NCBI GenBank assembly: GCA_019752335.1
Contig: JAIEMJ010000018.1
Coordinates: 1-64,000, forward strand
Source of the DNA: Bryobacteraceae bacterium
GTDB taxonomy: Bacteria; Acidobacteriota; Terriglobia; Bryobacterales; Bryobacteraceae
Direction of reading: 5' to 3'
Length of the DNA stretch: 64,000 nt
Below, piece by piece: positions 25,057 to 33,941 of this stretch. The translations under genes were made by a program, and so were the position numbers. The number at the start of each line of letters is the position of its first letter. Position 1 is the stretch's first letter. The notes beneath the pieces are model-generated. The model was not told the origin of the DNA and searched no databases. It saw only the letters and a program-made list of their open reading frames with translations.

Positions 25057-26664
25057 TTAAGCTTTTTCGAGTTCCAGGGCTTCCTGCTGCTCGCGTTCGA
25101 AGCGCAGCTTGCCCTGCCACTCCTGCCACAGCGTCGATCCTCCAGCCCAGAAGTACCCGCAGACAAAAAGCATCAGGAACGGTATCGACAAATAGTTATA
25201 GGTGTCGATCGCGTAAGCCACCATCGCCAAAAAAGCCGCACCGCAAGCTAATTCCAAATAAGGCAGCCAACCCGACCGGCGGCGGTACTTGCGCTGTTGA
25301 TTCTGACTCTGCCCCTTCGCCACCGCATACTTAGGCGTACGCACAAAGGCGCTGTGCTTGCGTAACAGAGCCTCAATTACGGACTTCGTATTCGACAATG
25401 TCAGCATTACACCTACGGCCATCAACGGCGGCAAAAAGATGATCGACCGCTTCCACGTCTTCGGATACAACTCACGTTGCGCCACTAAGTAGAACGCGCC
25501 AATCGAAACGAAGTTCGCAATGATCAGCGGCACGTCCAGAAACACCATCTCTACCCAGCCCATGTAGAAGCGCACGATCATCACGGGCAGCATCAACGCC
25601 GAAATGATAATCATCAGCGGGTAGGAGATATTCGGCGTCAGATGCAGCCAAGCCTCGAGCTTCACCGCAAACGGCAAATCCGCCCGGCGAATCATCGGCC
25701 ATAGCTTAATGGCGCACTGGGTGAGCCCCTTGCTCCAACGCTGTTGCTGCACCTGGAAGGCATGCGTTTCCACGGGTAGTTCGGATGGGCAGTCCACGGC
25801 GGGCACGTAGCAGAAACGCCAGCCCTTCAGTTGGGCGCGATAGCTAAGATCGGAGTCCTCGGTGAGCGTATCGTGCTGCCAGCCGCCCGCGTCGCGGATC
25901 ATGGTTTTGCGCAGGATACCCGCGGTGCCGTTGAAATTGAAGAAGAGCCCGTTGCCACTCCGCGCGCCGTGTTCCAGGATGAAGTGCGCGTCCAGCAACA
26001 TAGCCTGCACTTCGGTGAGCAGGTTGGAGTCCCGGTTGATGTGGCTCCAACGCGTCTGCACGACGCCGATCTGGTCGTCGGTGAAATAGTGAATCGTGCG
26101 CTCGAGGAAGTCGGCGGGCGGCAGGAAGTCGGCGTCGAAGACCGCGACGAATTCTCCGGTCGCCGTTTCGAGGCCATGTTCCAGGGCGCCGGCCTTGAAG
26201 CCCGTACGATCCGTCCGGTGGATGTATTCAATGTTGTGGCCTTCGCTGCGATAGCGGGCGCACAGGGCGGAGGTAAACGCCGAGGATTCGTCAGTAGAGT
26301 CGTCCAGCACTTGCACCTGGAAAAGGTGCTTCGGATAACGCATCTTCAGCGTCGTCTCGATCAGCCGCTCCACCACAAACTGCTCGTTATACAAGGGCAA
26401 CTGGACGGTAACCGGAGGCAGTTCCGCGAAGGTCCGCGCGGGCGGCTGGTTCAACGACTTCTTCACCCGGAAGTACTCGTGAATCACCTTGTACCGATGC
26501 AACCCGTACAGCGACAAGATAAAGAGCGTGCCGAAATAGGGGATCAGAATCACCCAATCGAACCAGGTGAGCTGGTGGATCCCGGCGAACGTGTCGTCAA
26601 AAAGAACGTTGATAATCTTGTCGGTGGCCGACGCGGCGAACAACGGATAGTTGGCTGTTACCAT
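25057..26664 (-). CDS. membrane processive glycosyltransferase, family 2 (cellulose synthase/glucomannan-like)
   Basis: A 535-residue enzyme from ATG 26664. One N-terminal membrane helix (WVILIPYFGTLFILSLYGL) precedes a GT2 domain with VTVQLPLYNEQFVVERLIET, VLDDSTDES, FDADFLPP (DxD), TEDSDLSYRAQLKGW (TED catalytic base) and the acceptor motif QQQRWSKG (QxxRW). Further membrane helices follow, with two near the C terminus and a charged tail. These are features of processive beta-glycan synthases. Close lookalikes include CslA-type mannan and beta-glucan synthases; product unknown. No PilZ domain or bcs partner is present. Divergent from the next gene with almost no space between starts. Confidence 0.87.
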   Translation of the reverse strand: MVTANYPLFAASATDKIINVLFDDTFAGIHQLTWFDWVILIPYFGTLFILSLYGLHRYKVIHEYFRVKKSLNQPPARTFAELPPVTVQLPLYNEQFVVERLIETTLKMRYPKHLFQVQVLDDSTDESSAFTSALCARYRSEGHNIEYIHRTDRTGFKAGALEHGLETATGEFVAVFDADFLPPADFLERTIHYFTDDQIGVVQTRWSHINRDSNLLTEVQAMLLDAHFILEHGARSGNGLFFNFNGTAGILRKTMIRDAGGWQHDTLTEDSDLSYRAQLKGWRFCYVPAVDCPSELPVETHAFQVQQQRWSKGLTQCAIKLWPMIRRADLPFAVKLEAWLHLTPNISYPLMIIISALMLPVMIVRFYMGWVEMVFLDVPLIIANFVSIGAFYLVAQRELYPKTWKRSIIFLPPLMAVGVMLTLSNTKSVIEALLRKHSAFVRTPKYAVAKGQSQNQQRKYRRRSGWLPYLELACGAAFLAMVAYAIDTYNYLSIPFLMLFVCGYFWAGGSTLWQEWQGKLRFEREQQEALELEKA

Positions 26665-26709
26665 GGCGTAGGTATTTCGACGCAAAAGAAACTTTTCGGA
26701 TTCGCAATC

Positions 26710-27897
26710 TTGGCGCTGGCGTGGGAAGCGTGCTGGGTAGCCATCGCCTCGTTCCACGACCCGAAAGAGAAACTGATCGAAATCTCGATACTTTTAATGT
26801 TAGCAGGAATCGGCTGGCTCGTGGCGGTTTATTTCTGCCTCCAGCCCGGCGCCTTACTGCCCACGAAAACTGTCTGGATCCTCATCATTCTAATTGGCTT
26901 AACCGCCAGAATCGCCGCCTGGCAGCAGCCGCCTTTCCTCACCGACGACCCCTACCGCTACCGCTTCGAGGGACGCCTGCAAGCCCAGGGCGGCAATCCT
27001 TATCTCGTCCGCCCCCTCGACGCCGACCCCGACTCCCGGATTCCCGGCTCCGATGTCCGCGCCATCTACGGTCCCCTCCTGCTCCTCCTCGAACGCGCCA
27101 CCTACCCCCTCGCCAGCGAAGACCTCCGTCTCTGGCGCCTGCCGGCCGCCCTCGCTGACCTCCTCACTGCCCTCTTTCTCGCCCTCTGGCTACGCCATCC
27201 GCGCTGGCTCATCTACTGGCTCTGTCCCCTGCCCATCATCGAATTCTGGTCCAGCGGCCACCACGACGCCGTCCTTCTGGCGCTGCTCGCCCTGGGACTA
27301 TGGCGCCCTTTGGGAGGCGCGCCCTGGGCACTCGCCGTCTACACCAAGTACTGGCCGCTCCTACTGCTGCCGTTCCTGCGCCAGTGGCGCGCCCTAGTCG
27401 CTACCGCAGCCGGCGCCCTGCTCTTCCTGCCCTATCTCGGCGACCTGGCCCAACTCATCCAAAACGCGCGCTATCTCTCCGGCTTCGTCGGCGGATGGCG
27501 CAACAACGACAGCCTTTACGGACTGCTGCTCGCCCTCACCGGCGACCAGTACCGCGCCAAATACCTCTCCTTCGCACTCATCGCCGCCGCTGGCCTAGCC
27601 ATCTGGCGCACCCGTTGGACCCTCTCCACCCAGTGCCTGGCCATGGTCGTCACGCTGCTGGCTCTCTCCGCCAACGTTCATCCCTGGTACCTCACTTGGA
27701 TGCTGCCCTTCCTCACGCGGACGCCCTGGCTTCCCGCCATGGCAGGAATCGTCCTCGCGCCCATTTTGTACGCCCCGCTCTTCGATTGGCACCTGTGGCA
27801 GCACTGGGATGGCGTCCGCGATACCCGCTGGCTGGTCTATGCGGGCGTGTTAACAGCGGGGCTGGCAAGCAAGGTACTATCGTTGAAGGAGAAATAG
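26710..27897 (+). CDS. polytopic membrane glycosyltransferase (GT87/mannosyltransferase-like)
   Basis: About 395 residues with 9-10 hydrophobic spans. It has the pattern of lipid-linked sugar transferases: TDDPYRYRFEGRLQAQGGNP with an Asp pair after the first helix, then GNPYLVRP, the periplasmic loop, WSSGHHDAVLLALLALGL and ANVHPWYLTWMLPF. The start is uncertain. No ATG or GTG fits, TTG at 26710 would clip the first helix, and the better helix (KKLFGFAILALAWEACWVAI) would need an ATT at 26674. Divergent from the GT2 gene and followed 8 bases later by a small membrane protein. It may act with the GT2 enzyme on a surface glycan. Confidence 0.72.
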   Translation: MALAWEACWVAIASFHDPKEKLIEISILLMLAGIGWLVAVYFCLQPGALLPTKTVWILIILIGLTARIAAWQQPPFLTDDPYRYRFEGRLQAQGGNPYLVRPLDADPDSRIPGSDVRAIYGPLLLLLERATYPLASEDLRLWRLPAALADLLTALFLALWLRHPRWLIYWLCPLPIIEFWSSGHHDAVLLALLALGLWRPLGGAPWALAVYTKYWPLLLLPFLRQWRALVATAAGALLFLPYLGDLAQLIQNARYLSGFVGGWRNNDSLYGLLLALTGDQYRAKYLSFALIAAAGLAIWRTRWTLSTQCLAMVVTLLALSANVHPWYLTWMLPFLTRTPWLPAMAGIVLAPILYAPLFDWHLWQHWDGVRDTRWLVYAGVLTAGLASKVLSLKEK

Positions 27898-27905
27898 GTT
27901 CCCTT

Positions 27906-28301
27906 ATGGGCATGGAGTCACATGTCAGAGGGCTAGGCATCTTGTACGTCGTGGTCGGCGTGTTGGGTGGCTTGGCTGCTTTGATCTTACTAATCAGCTT
28001 CGGCGGTTTTGGCGGACTGATGGTGCAAGCCGAGCGCGCCGACTTCGCCTCTGGCCCCATGGTGCAAGTGATTCGCTTCTTCGGCAGCGGCATCATTGGC
28101 ATCATGCTTCTGCTGGCCATACCCTCCGTCGTCGTCGGACTCGGCCTGATGAAATTCAACCCCTGGGCCCGCGCCCTTTCGATGGTGGTCGCGACGCTCC
28201 ACCTGGCCAACATCCCCATCGGTACCGTGCTGGCCATCTACAGCTTCTGGGTGCTGATGTCCCCGGAAACGGAACCCCTGTTTAGTCCCACACAACGCTA
28301 A
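27906..28301 (+). CDS. small four-helix membrane protein of unknown function
   Basis: A 131-residue protein from ATG 27906 (a second ATG is two codons on). Membrane spans are near residues 10-30, 35-48, 57-82 and 97-117, for example ILYVVVGVLGGLAALILLI and IIGIMLLLAIPSVVVGLGLM. No motif is recognised. It is 8 bases after the GT87-like gene and 3 bases before yceH, in one rightward gene string. Confidence 0.6.
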   Translation: MGMESHVRGLGILYVVVGVLGGLAALILLISFGGFGGLMVQAERADFASGPMVQVIRFFGSGIIGIMLLLAIPSVVVGLGLMKFNPWARALSMVVATLHLANIPIGTVLAIYSFWVLMSPETEPLFSPTQR

Positions 28302-28304
28302 ATC

Positions 28305-28925
28305 ATGCCTTTCGATCTTGACGCCAATGAAGCCCGGGTCTTGGGCTGTCTCGTGGAAAAAGAGATGGCCACGCCCGACTATTACCCGCTCTCCTTGAAC
28401 GCGTTGATTAACGCGTGCAATCAGAAATCGAGCCGCGACCCGCTGATGTCGCTCACCGAAGATGCGGTCACCCTCGCCCTCGACAAACTGCGCCATCGCG
28501 GCATGGCGCTGGTCTTCACCGGCCGCGATAGCCGTGTGCCAAAGCATGGCCACCGCCTGGTGGAACGCCTTGAGGTCGGCAACCGCGAACTCGCCGTACT
28601 CGCTTGCCTGCTGCTGCGCGGTCCGCAGACGCTCGGCGAAATCCGCTCCCGCACGCAGTCGCTCTACGACTTTGAGGACACCGAAAGCGTCGAAGGCGTC
28701 CTGCGCAAGCTCGCCGAACGCGCCGACCCGCTCACCAAGCCCGTCTCCAATCGTTGGGCGCATCTGCTTTCGGGCGACGTCATCGCCTTCGCCCCCGCCG
28801 CGCCCGTGCTGGCCAGTGGCGGGCCGGATCGAGTAGCGAAACTCGAAGAGCAAATCGACTCACTCACCAGCCGTTTGGCCGCGCTCGAAGCCGAAATGGC
28901 CTCCTTCCGGAAGCAATTCGAATGA
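28305..28925 (+). CDS. yceH: YceH family protein (UPF0502/DUF480)
   Basis: A 206-residue protein matching YceH: LDANEARVLGCLVEKEMATP, DYYPLSLNALINACNQKSSR, GHRLVERLEVGNRELAVLAC and LLRGPQTLGEIRSRTQSLYD. The fold is a tandem winged helix, probably DNA binding, and the C terminus forms a coiled coil (KLEEQIDSLTSRLAALEAEM). The biochemical role is not established. Its stop overlaps the next ATG (ATGA). Confidence 0.93.
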   Translation: MPFDLDANEARVLGCLVEKEMATPDYYPLSLNALINACNQKSSRDPLMSLTEDAVTLALDKLRHRGMALVFTGRDSRVPKHGHRLVERLEVGNRELAVLACLLLRGPQTLGEIRSRTQSLYDFEDTESVEGVLRKLAERADPLTKPVSNRWAHLLSGDVIAFAPAAPVLASGGPDRVAKLEEQIDSLTSRLAALEAEMASFRKQFE

Positions 28926-30049
28926 AGATCCGCGCGGCCGTCCTGCGCGAGATGCACCGGCCCTTACCCTACGCCCAATCCCGCCCGTTTTCGCTTGAAA
29001 CCGTAGACCTGGACGGCCCCGGCGACCAGGAATTGCTCATCCGCGTTCACGCCGCCGGCCTGTGCCATTCGGATCTGTCCACCGTCAACGGCGACCGTCC
29101 ACGGTCGATGCCCATGGTGCTGGGCCACGAAGCCGCCGGCGTGGTGCTCGAGTGCGGCTCCCAGGTGACAGACCTGGCGCCGGGCGACCACGTCGTGATG
29201 GTCTTCGCGCCGCGCTGCGGCCGCTGCGGGCCCTGCATTGAGGGCCGTCCCGGTTTGTGTGAGCCCGGCCAACAGGCCAACGCTGCGGGTACTCTCCTGG
29301 GAGGCCATTTCCGGCTGCATCAGAACGGCGAACGGATCTACCACCACATCGGTGTCTCGGCCTTTGCGGAGTGCGCCGTCGTGCATCGCGGCTCCGTCGT
29401 CAAGGTGCCCGCGCACTTGCCCTTCGAGCAAGCGGCCCTCTTCGGCTGCGCCGTGCTCACCGGCGTGGGCGCCGTGGTGAATACAGCCAAGGTCCCGCCC
29501 GGCGCGCGCGTCGCCGTCATCGGACTGGGCGGCGTAGGACTCAATGCCATCCTCGGAGCAACGCTAGCCGGCGCCAGCGACATCATCGCCATCGACGTTC
29601 ATCCGAGTAAGCTCGCGCTCGCTAAGAGCCTCGGCGCCACACAGACCTACGACGCCGCGTCCCCTTCGCTGATCGCCGAAGTGAAGGAAGCCACGCAGGG
29701 CGGCGTCGACTTCGCCTTCGAGATGGCCGGCGCCACCGCCGCCCTCGAAACCGCTTACCGCATCACCCGTCGCGGCGGCACCACCGTCACCGCCAGCCTG
29801 CCCCACCCGGACGCACGCTGGCCGATGCCGCCGACGAATCTGGTCGCCGAGGAGCGGACGCTGAAAGGCAGCTACATCGGCTCCTGCGTCGCGGCACGCG
29901 ACGTCCCCCGCTTCATCCAACTCTTCGAGCAAGGCCGCCTGCCCGTCACCGCCCTCTTGAGCGAACGGCTCTCCCTCGACGAGATCAACGAAGGCTTCGA
30001 CCGTTTGGCCTCCGGCCAGACCGTCCGCCAGATTATCAGCCTCATCTAG
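28922..30049 (+). CDS. zinc-dependent alcohol dehydrogenase, class III-like
   Basis: A 375-residue medium-chain dehydrogenase from ATG 28922. Catalytic zinc ligands are in AAGLCHSDLSTVNGDRP (Cys), VLGHEAAGVV (His-Glu) and a Cys after residue 160. The structural zinc has four Cys in CGRCGPCIEGRPGLC. The NAD site is VIGLGGVGLNAILGA followed by an acidic IDVHPSKL, fitting NAD. The architecture resembles S-(hydroxymethyl)glutathione and broad-range alcohol dehydrogenases; the substrate is open. Co-translated with yceH. Confidence 0.9.
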   Translation: MKIRAAVLREMHRPLPYAQSRPFSLETVDLDGPGDQELLIRVHAAGLCHSDLSTVNGDRPRSMPMVLGHEAAGVVLECGSQVTDLAPGDHVVMVFAPRCGRCGPCIEGRPGLCEPGQQANAAGTLLGGHFRLHQNGERIYHHIGVSAFAECAVVHRGSVVKVPAHLPFEQAALFGCAVLTGVGAVVNTAKVPPGARVAVIGLGGVGLNAILGATLAGASDIIAIDVHPSKLALAKSLGATQTYDAASPSLIAEVKEATQGGVDFAFEMAGATAALETAYRITRRGGTTVTASLPHPDARWPMPPTNLVAEERTLKGSYIGSCVAARDVPRFIQLFEQGRLPVTALLSERLSLDEINEGFDRLASGQTVRQIISLI

Positions 30050-30050
30050 C

Positions 30051-30086
30051 AAAAAAACGAGCCCGGCGTTGTTCTGCGCCGGGCTC
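30051..30086 (-). terminator. rho-independent terminator of the PilZ gene
   Basis: On the minus strand GAGCCCGGCG (30086-30077) and CGCCGGGCTC (30068-30059) form a perfect 10-bp stem with an 8-base loop, followed by a GTTTTTTT run at 30058-30051. It lies right after the convergent dehydrogenase stop. Confidence 0.92.
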
Positions 30087-30164
30087 CCGCAAGTCGCGGA
30101 GGATTCTCAATGGGAGAGAGTGAGTAAGGAGACGGAAATACAAGATCGGAACGAAAACTTTGGT

Positions 30165-30527
30165 TTAGGCCGAAGCCGCGGCGGTCAGCGACGTGGTACG
30201 GAATTCGTACTGCTGGATCTCCAGCGCCGCCATCCCTTGCTGGCTCCGGACCACCCGCCCACGCGCCACCAGACGCAGGGCGCACTTGTTGTTCAATTGC
30301 GCAGGCCAAGTGATGGACAACTCAATCCGCTTTCCCGGAATCAGTTGATGATGCGCCGTAAACAGCACCCCCGCGCTGCTCATGTTCAGGGTGCGGCCTT
30401 CCCCGGCTTCCTCGGCGCTGCGCTTGCTTAGCACCTTATAGCGCACCTCCCGCTCGATCGGAAAACGATCGGAGTGGCGGCGGTCATTCTCGATGCGCGT
30501 GGTGTTCATTCCGGGAAACATCATCAT
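30165..30527 (-). CDS. single-domain PilZ protein
   Basis: A 120-residue protein with the c-di-GMP-binding signature: RRHSDRFPIEREVRY (RxxxR type) and LNMSSAGVLFTAHH (N-x-S-x-x-G). These are followed by the beta-barrel phrase GKRIELSITWPAQLNNKCAL and MAALEIQQYEF. PilZ domains bind cyclic di-GMP and act on motility, polysaccharide or transcription targets. It has its own terminator. An orphan pilin and glycosyltransferases lie within 6 kb, but no direct operon link exists. Confidence 0.82.
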   Translation of the reverse strand: MMMFPGMNTTRIENDRRHSDRFPIEREVRYKVLSKRSAEEAGEGRTLNMSSAGVLFTAHHQLIPGKRIELSITWPAQLNNKCALRLVARGRVVRSQQGMAALEIQQYEFRTTSLTAAASA

Positions 30528-30645
30528 GGGGTGTTCTCTTGGCTCCTGTCTTATTCAGTCTGCCGTCCCCGCGATCCGGAAACAATGGAATCAATGGCCC
30601 AATTTCGGCTGGTACGCGCGGCTGGAACCGGGTATCATCTTCCCT

Positions 30646-31122
30646 ATGATTCGCACCAGTACTTCGTTTATCCTCCTCCTGCTCAGTACGGCTAGCTTAG
30701 CCGCCGCCGAGAAACAAGTCGTTCAACCTAAAGAGTTTGCCACTGGACGCCCCTTCTCCCCCGGCATCCTCGCCAACGGCACCCTCTACGTCGCCGGCCA
30801 AATCGGCCAGGACCTCAAGACCGGCAAGATGGGCGAGACCTTCGAAGATGAGGTAAAGCTCACCCTCCAAAACATCGGCGTCATCCTCAAAGAAGCCGGC
30901 TACGACTATCAGGATGCCGTCAGCGTCACCGTCTACCTCACCGACATTTCCCTCTTCAACCGCATGAACGCCATCTACGTTCCCTTCTTCCCGGAGCCCA
31001 GGCCCGTCCGGGCCACCGTCGCGGTCGCCAAGCTCGTCGGCACCGCCCAGGTCGAGATCAGCCTCACCGCCTGGAAGGATCCGAAGGGCAAAGGAAAAGG
31101 CAAACGTAAGGCGAAGAATTAG
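30646..31122 (+). CDS. exported RidA/YjgF-family protein
   Basis: From ATG 30646 a signal peptide (MIRTSTSFILLLLSTASLAA) precedes a RidA fold: FSPGILANGTLYVAGQIGQD, VKLTLQNIGVILKEAGYDYQ, SVTVYLTDISLFNRMNAIYV, PFFPEPRPVRATVAVAKL and VEISLTAW. RidA deaminates reactive enamine/imine intermediates in the cytoplasm. The Arg that normally binds the carboxylate is present in PRPVRATVAV. The N-terminal signal suggests this member acts outside the cytoplasm, a less common location. It ends in a Lys-rich tail (GKGKGKRKAKN). Confidence 0.88.
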   Translation: MIRTSTSFILLLLSTASLAAAEKQVVQPKEFATGRPFSPGILANGTLYVAGQIGQDLKTGKMGETFEDEVKLTLQNIGVILKEAGYDYQDAVSVTVYLTDISLFNRMNAIYVPFFPEPRPVRATVAVAKLVGTAQVEISLTAWKDPKGKGKGKRKAKN

Positions 31123-31232
31123 ATAGCCCCATAAGCATCTTTAGTCGGGCTCAGTTAAGAATTCGATTCATTCATAGCGCCCCGTGCGGCGGGAGGGCCG
31201 CCCGGCGCGTTAGAGTAATAGCTGAGCTCGAT

Positions 31233-33917
31233 ATGATCGAAACCAAGACCCCCGTTGACGTCCTGGCGGACACGAATCCCCAGGAAACCTCCGAATGGCT
31301 CGAAGCATTTGACGAAGTGCTGGAAGCCAGCGGAACTGACCGTGCCAATCAGTTGCTGTCCCTGCTGCTCGACCGCGCCACCCAGCGCGGCGCCACCGCC
31401 GGAACCCGTTTTCACACACCCTACGTGAATACGATTCCCGTCTCGGCCGAAGAGCCCTACCCCGGTGACCGCGAGATTGAGCGGCGCATCAAGTCCATCA
31501 TTCGCTGGAACGCGATGGCGATGGTGGTACGGCAGAACAAGTACGACCCCAACATCGGCGGCCACATTTCGACGTACGCATCCCAGGCGACCTTCATGGA
31601 GGTCGCCTTTCATCATTTCTTCCGCGGTTCCTACGGTGACCAGCCGGGCGACATGATCTACTTCCAGGGCCACGCCTCACCGGGCGTCTACGCTCGCGCC
31701 TTTGTCGAAGGCCGCTTGAGCGAGGAGCACCTCAAGAATTTCCGCCACGAACTGCGCGACTCCCCCGGCCTGAGCAGCTATCCCCACCCCTGGCTGATGC
31801 CGGACTTCTGGCAGTTCCCCACCGTCTCCATGGGACTGGGCCCCATCAACTCCATCTACCACGCGCGCTTCCTGCGCTACATGGAAAATCGCGGACTCAT
31901 CCCCGCCACCGGCCGCAAGGTCTGGGCCTTCCTGGGCGACGGCGAGACGGACGAACCCGAGTCCTTGGGCGCCTTAACCCTCGCTTCGCGCGAGAAGCTA
32001 GACAATCTCATCTTCGTCGTCAACTGCAACCTGCAGCGCCTGGACGGTCCGGTGCGCGGCAACGGCAAGATCATCCAGGAACTCGAAGCGGCCTTCCGTG
32101 GCGCGGGCTGGGACGTCATCAAAGTGATTTGGGGTTCCAACTGGGACAAGCTCATCGCCAAGGACACCAGCGGCATGATGCTGAAGCGCATGGAAGAGTG
32201 CCTCGACGGCGAGTACCAGGCCTTCAAGGTTCGCGGCGCGGAGTACATCCGGCAGGAGTTCTTCGGCAAGTACCCCGAAACGCTCGCCCTGATTGAGGGC
32301 ATGAGCGACGAAGCCATCATGAAGCTCGACCGCGGCGGGCACGATCCCGTCAAGGTCTATCAGGCCTTCAAGCGCGCCATGCAAGCCAAAGGCAAGCCCA
32401 CCGTCGTGCTCGCTAAGACCATCAAGGGCTACGGGCTCGGCGAGGCCGGCGAAGGCAAGAACGTCACCCACAGCCAAAAGAAGCTCAACGAAGAAGAGTT
32501 GCAGAAGTTCCGCAAGCGGTTCAACATCCCGATTCCGGAGTCGATGGTGGATACGGCGTCGTTCTACCGTCCGGAGCCCGATTCGCCCGAAGGCAAGTAC
32601 ATTCGCCAGCGCCGCGAGGCTCTGGGCGGCTATGTCCCGCGCCGCGAAGTGAAGCCGATCAACATGGCCGCGCCGGCGCTCGATTCGTTTAAGGAAGCCA
32701 TCGAAGGCTCCGCCGGCCGCGCCGCTAGCACCACCGCGGCCTTTGTCGGCGTCTTGAAGACGCTCTTGAAGGATCCGCAGTGGGGCAAGTTCGTCGTGCC
32801 GATCATTCCCGACGAAGCGCGTACCTTCGGCATGGAGAGCCTGTTCCGCTCGCACGGCATCTACGCCAGCGGCGGCCAGCTCTATAAGCCGGTGGATAGC
32901 GAAATGTTCCTCTATTACAAAGAGGCGCGTGACGGGCAGATTCTCGAAGAAGGCATCACCGAAGCCGGCTCCATGGCCAGCTTCACCGCCGCCGGCACCG
33001 CCTACGCCAACCTCGGCGTGCCGATGCTGCCCTTCTACATCTACTATTCGATGTTCGGCTACCAGCGCGTCGGCGACCAGGTCTGGGCCTTCGGCGATTC
33101 GCGCGGTAAGGGCTTCATGATGGGCGGCACCGCCGGCCGCACCACGTTGCTGGGCGAAGGCCTGCAGCATCAGGACGGCCACAGCCACATCCTCTTCGGC
33201 TGCGTCCCGAACTGCCTGACGTATGACCCGGCCTTCGCCTACGAACTCGCCGTCATCATCCAGGACGGCATCCGCCGCATGTATCAGAACGGCGAGGACG
33301 TCTTCTATTACGTCACCGTCGAGAACGAGAACTACGCCCAGCCGCCCATGCCGGCCGAGAACCGCGAGGCGATCATCGCAGGCATCCTGAAGGGCATCTA
33401 TCCCGTGCGCCCCGTCGACAACGCCGCCGTCCAGCTTTGGGGCAGTGGCGCCATTCTGAACGAGGCCATCCGCGCGCAGGAGATCCTGCAGGAGAAGTTC
33501 GGCGTATCGGCGCAAGTGTGGAGCGTCACCAGCTACAACGAACTGCGCCGCGAAGCCGTCGCCACGGAGCGGCAGAATCGTCTGCACCCCGCCCAGACCC
33601 CTGTGGCGCCCTACATCCAGCAGGTGATGTCGGCCACCACCGGCCCGATCATCGCCGCGTCGGACTACATGAAGGTCCTCGCCGATCAGCTCGCCCCGTG
33701 GCTGGGCGGCCGCCTGGCGTCGCTCGGCACGGACGGCTTCGGCCGCTCGGAGAATCGCGAAAAGCTGCGCCGCCACTTCGAAGTGGACGCCGAAAGTATC
33801 GCCGCCGCCGCCCTCTCGCAGTTGGCCAAAGAGGGCAAATTCGACAAGCAGAAGGCCGCCGAAGCCATCCAGGCGCTCGGCCTCGATCCCGGCAAAGTGG
33901 ATCCCGTCAAGGCGTAA
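31233..33917 (+). CDS. aceE: pyruvate dehydrogenase E1, homodimeric type
   Basis: The thiamine-diphosphate component that decarboxylates pyruvate for the dehydrogenase complex; 894 residues, the length of homodimeric AceE. It shows RWNAMAMVVRQNKYDPNIGG, QGHASPGVYARAFVEGRL, the TPP motif GDGETDEPE (235-243) with NCN at 264-266, and the central GYGLGEAGEGKN. The C-terminal half carries the transketolase-like domain with FHxSxxG-like SMFGYQRVGDQVWAFGDSRG and GCVPNCLTYDPAFAYELAVI. aceF and lpd are not adjacent (aat follows), so the E2 and E3 genes must be elsewhere. Confidence 0.97.
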   Translation: MIETKTPVDVLADTNPQETSEWLEAFDEVLEASGTDRANQLLSLLLDRATQRGATAGTRFHTPYVNTIPVSAEEPYPGDREIERRIKSIIRWNAMAMVVRQNKYDPNIGGHISTYASQATFMEVAFHHFFRGSYGDQPGDMIYFQGHASPGVYARAFVEGRLSEEHLKNFRHELRDSPGLSSYPHPWLMPDFWQFPTVSMGLGPINSIYHARFLRYMENRGLIPATGRKVWAFLGDGETDEPESLGALTLASREKLDNLIFVVNCNLQRLDGPVRGNGKIIQELEAAFRGAGWDVIKVIWGSNWDKLIAKDTSGMMLKRMEECLDGEYQAFKVRGAEYIRQEFFGKYPETLALIEGMSDEAIMKLDRGGHDPVKVYQAFKRAMQAKGKPTVVLAKTIKGYGLGEAGEGKNVTHSQKKLNEEELQKFRKRFNIPIPESMVDTASFYRPEPDSPEGKYIRQRREALGGYVPRREVKPINMAAPALDSFKEAIEGSAGRAASTTAAFVGVLKTLLKDPQWGKFVVPIIPDEARTFGMESLFRSHGIYASGGQLYKPVDSEMFLYYKEARDGQILEEGITEAGSMASFTAAGTAYANLGVPMLPFYIYYSMFGYQRVGDQVWAFGDSRGKGFMMGGTAGRTTLLGEGLQHQDGHSHILFGCVPNCLTYDPAFAYELAVIIQDGIRRMYQNGEDVFYYVTVENENYAQPPMPAENREAIIAGILKGIYPVRPVDNAAVQLWGSGAILNEAIRAQEILQEKFGVSAQVWSVTSYNELRREAVATERQNRLHPAQTPVAPYIQQVMSATTGPIIAASDYMKVLADQLAPWLGGRLASLGTDGFGRSENREKLRRHFEVDAESIAAAALSQLAKEGKFDKQKAAEAIQALGLDPGKVDPVKA

Positions 33918-33941
33918 GGCGGGCTTCCGCCCGCCCGTCCC

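Noticed and set aside
25831-26664. Plus-strand frame over the GT2 gene continuous with the GT87-like frame
   Set aside because: The stretch is antisense to motif-rich GT2 sequence and has no homology-like pattern, so the gene was not extended through it.
33918-33935. GGCGGGC/GCCCGCC hairpin between aceE and aat as a terminator
   Set aside because: The stem is short, no T run follows and it is immediately before the aat start, so it more likely affects translation or is incidental.
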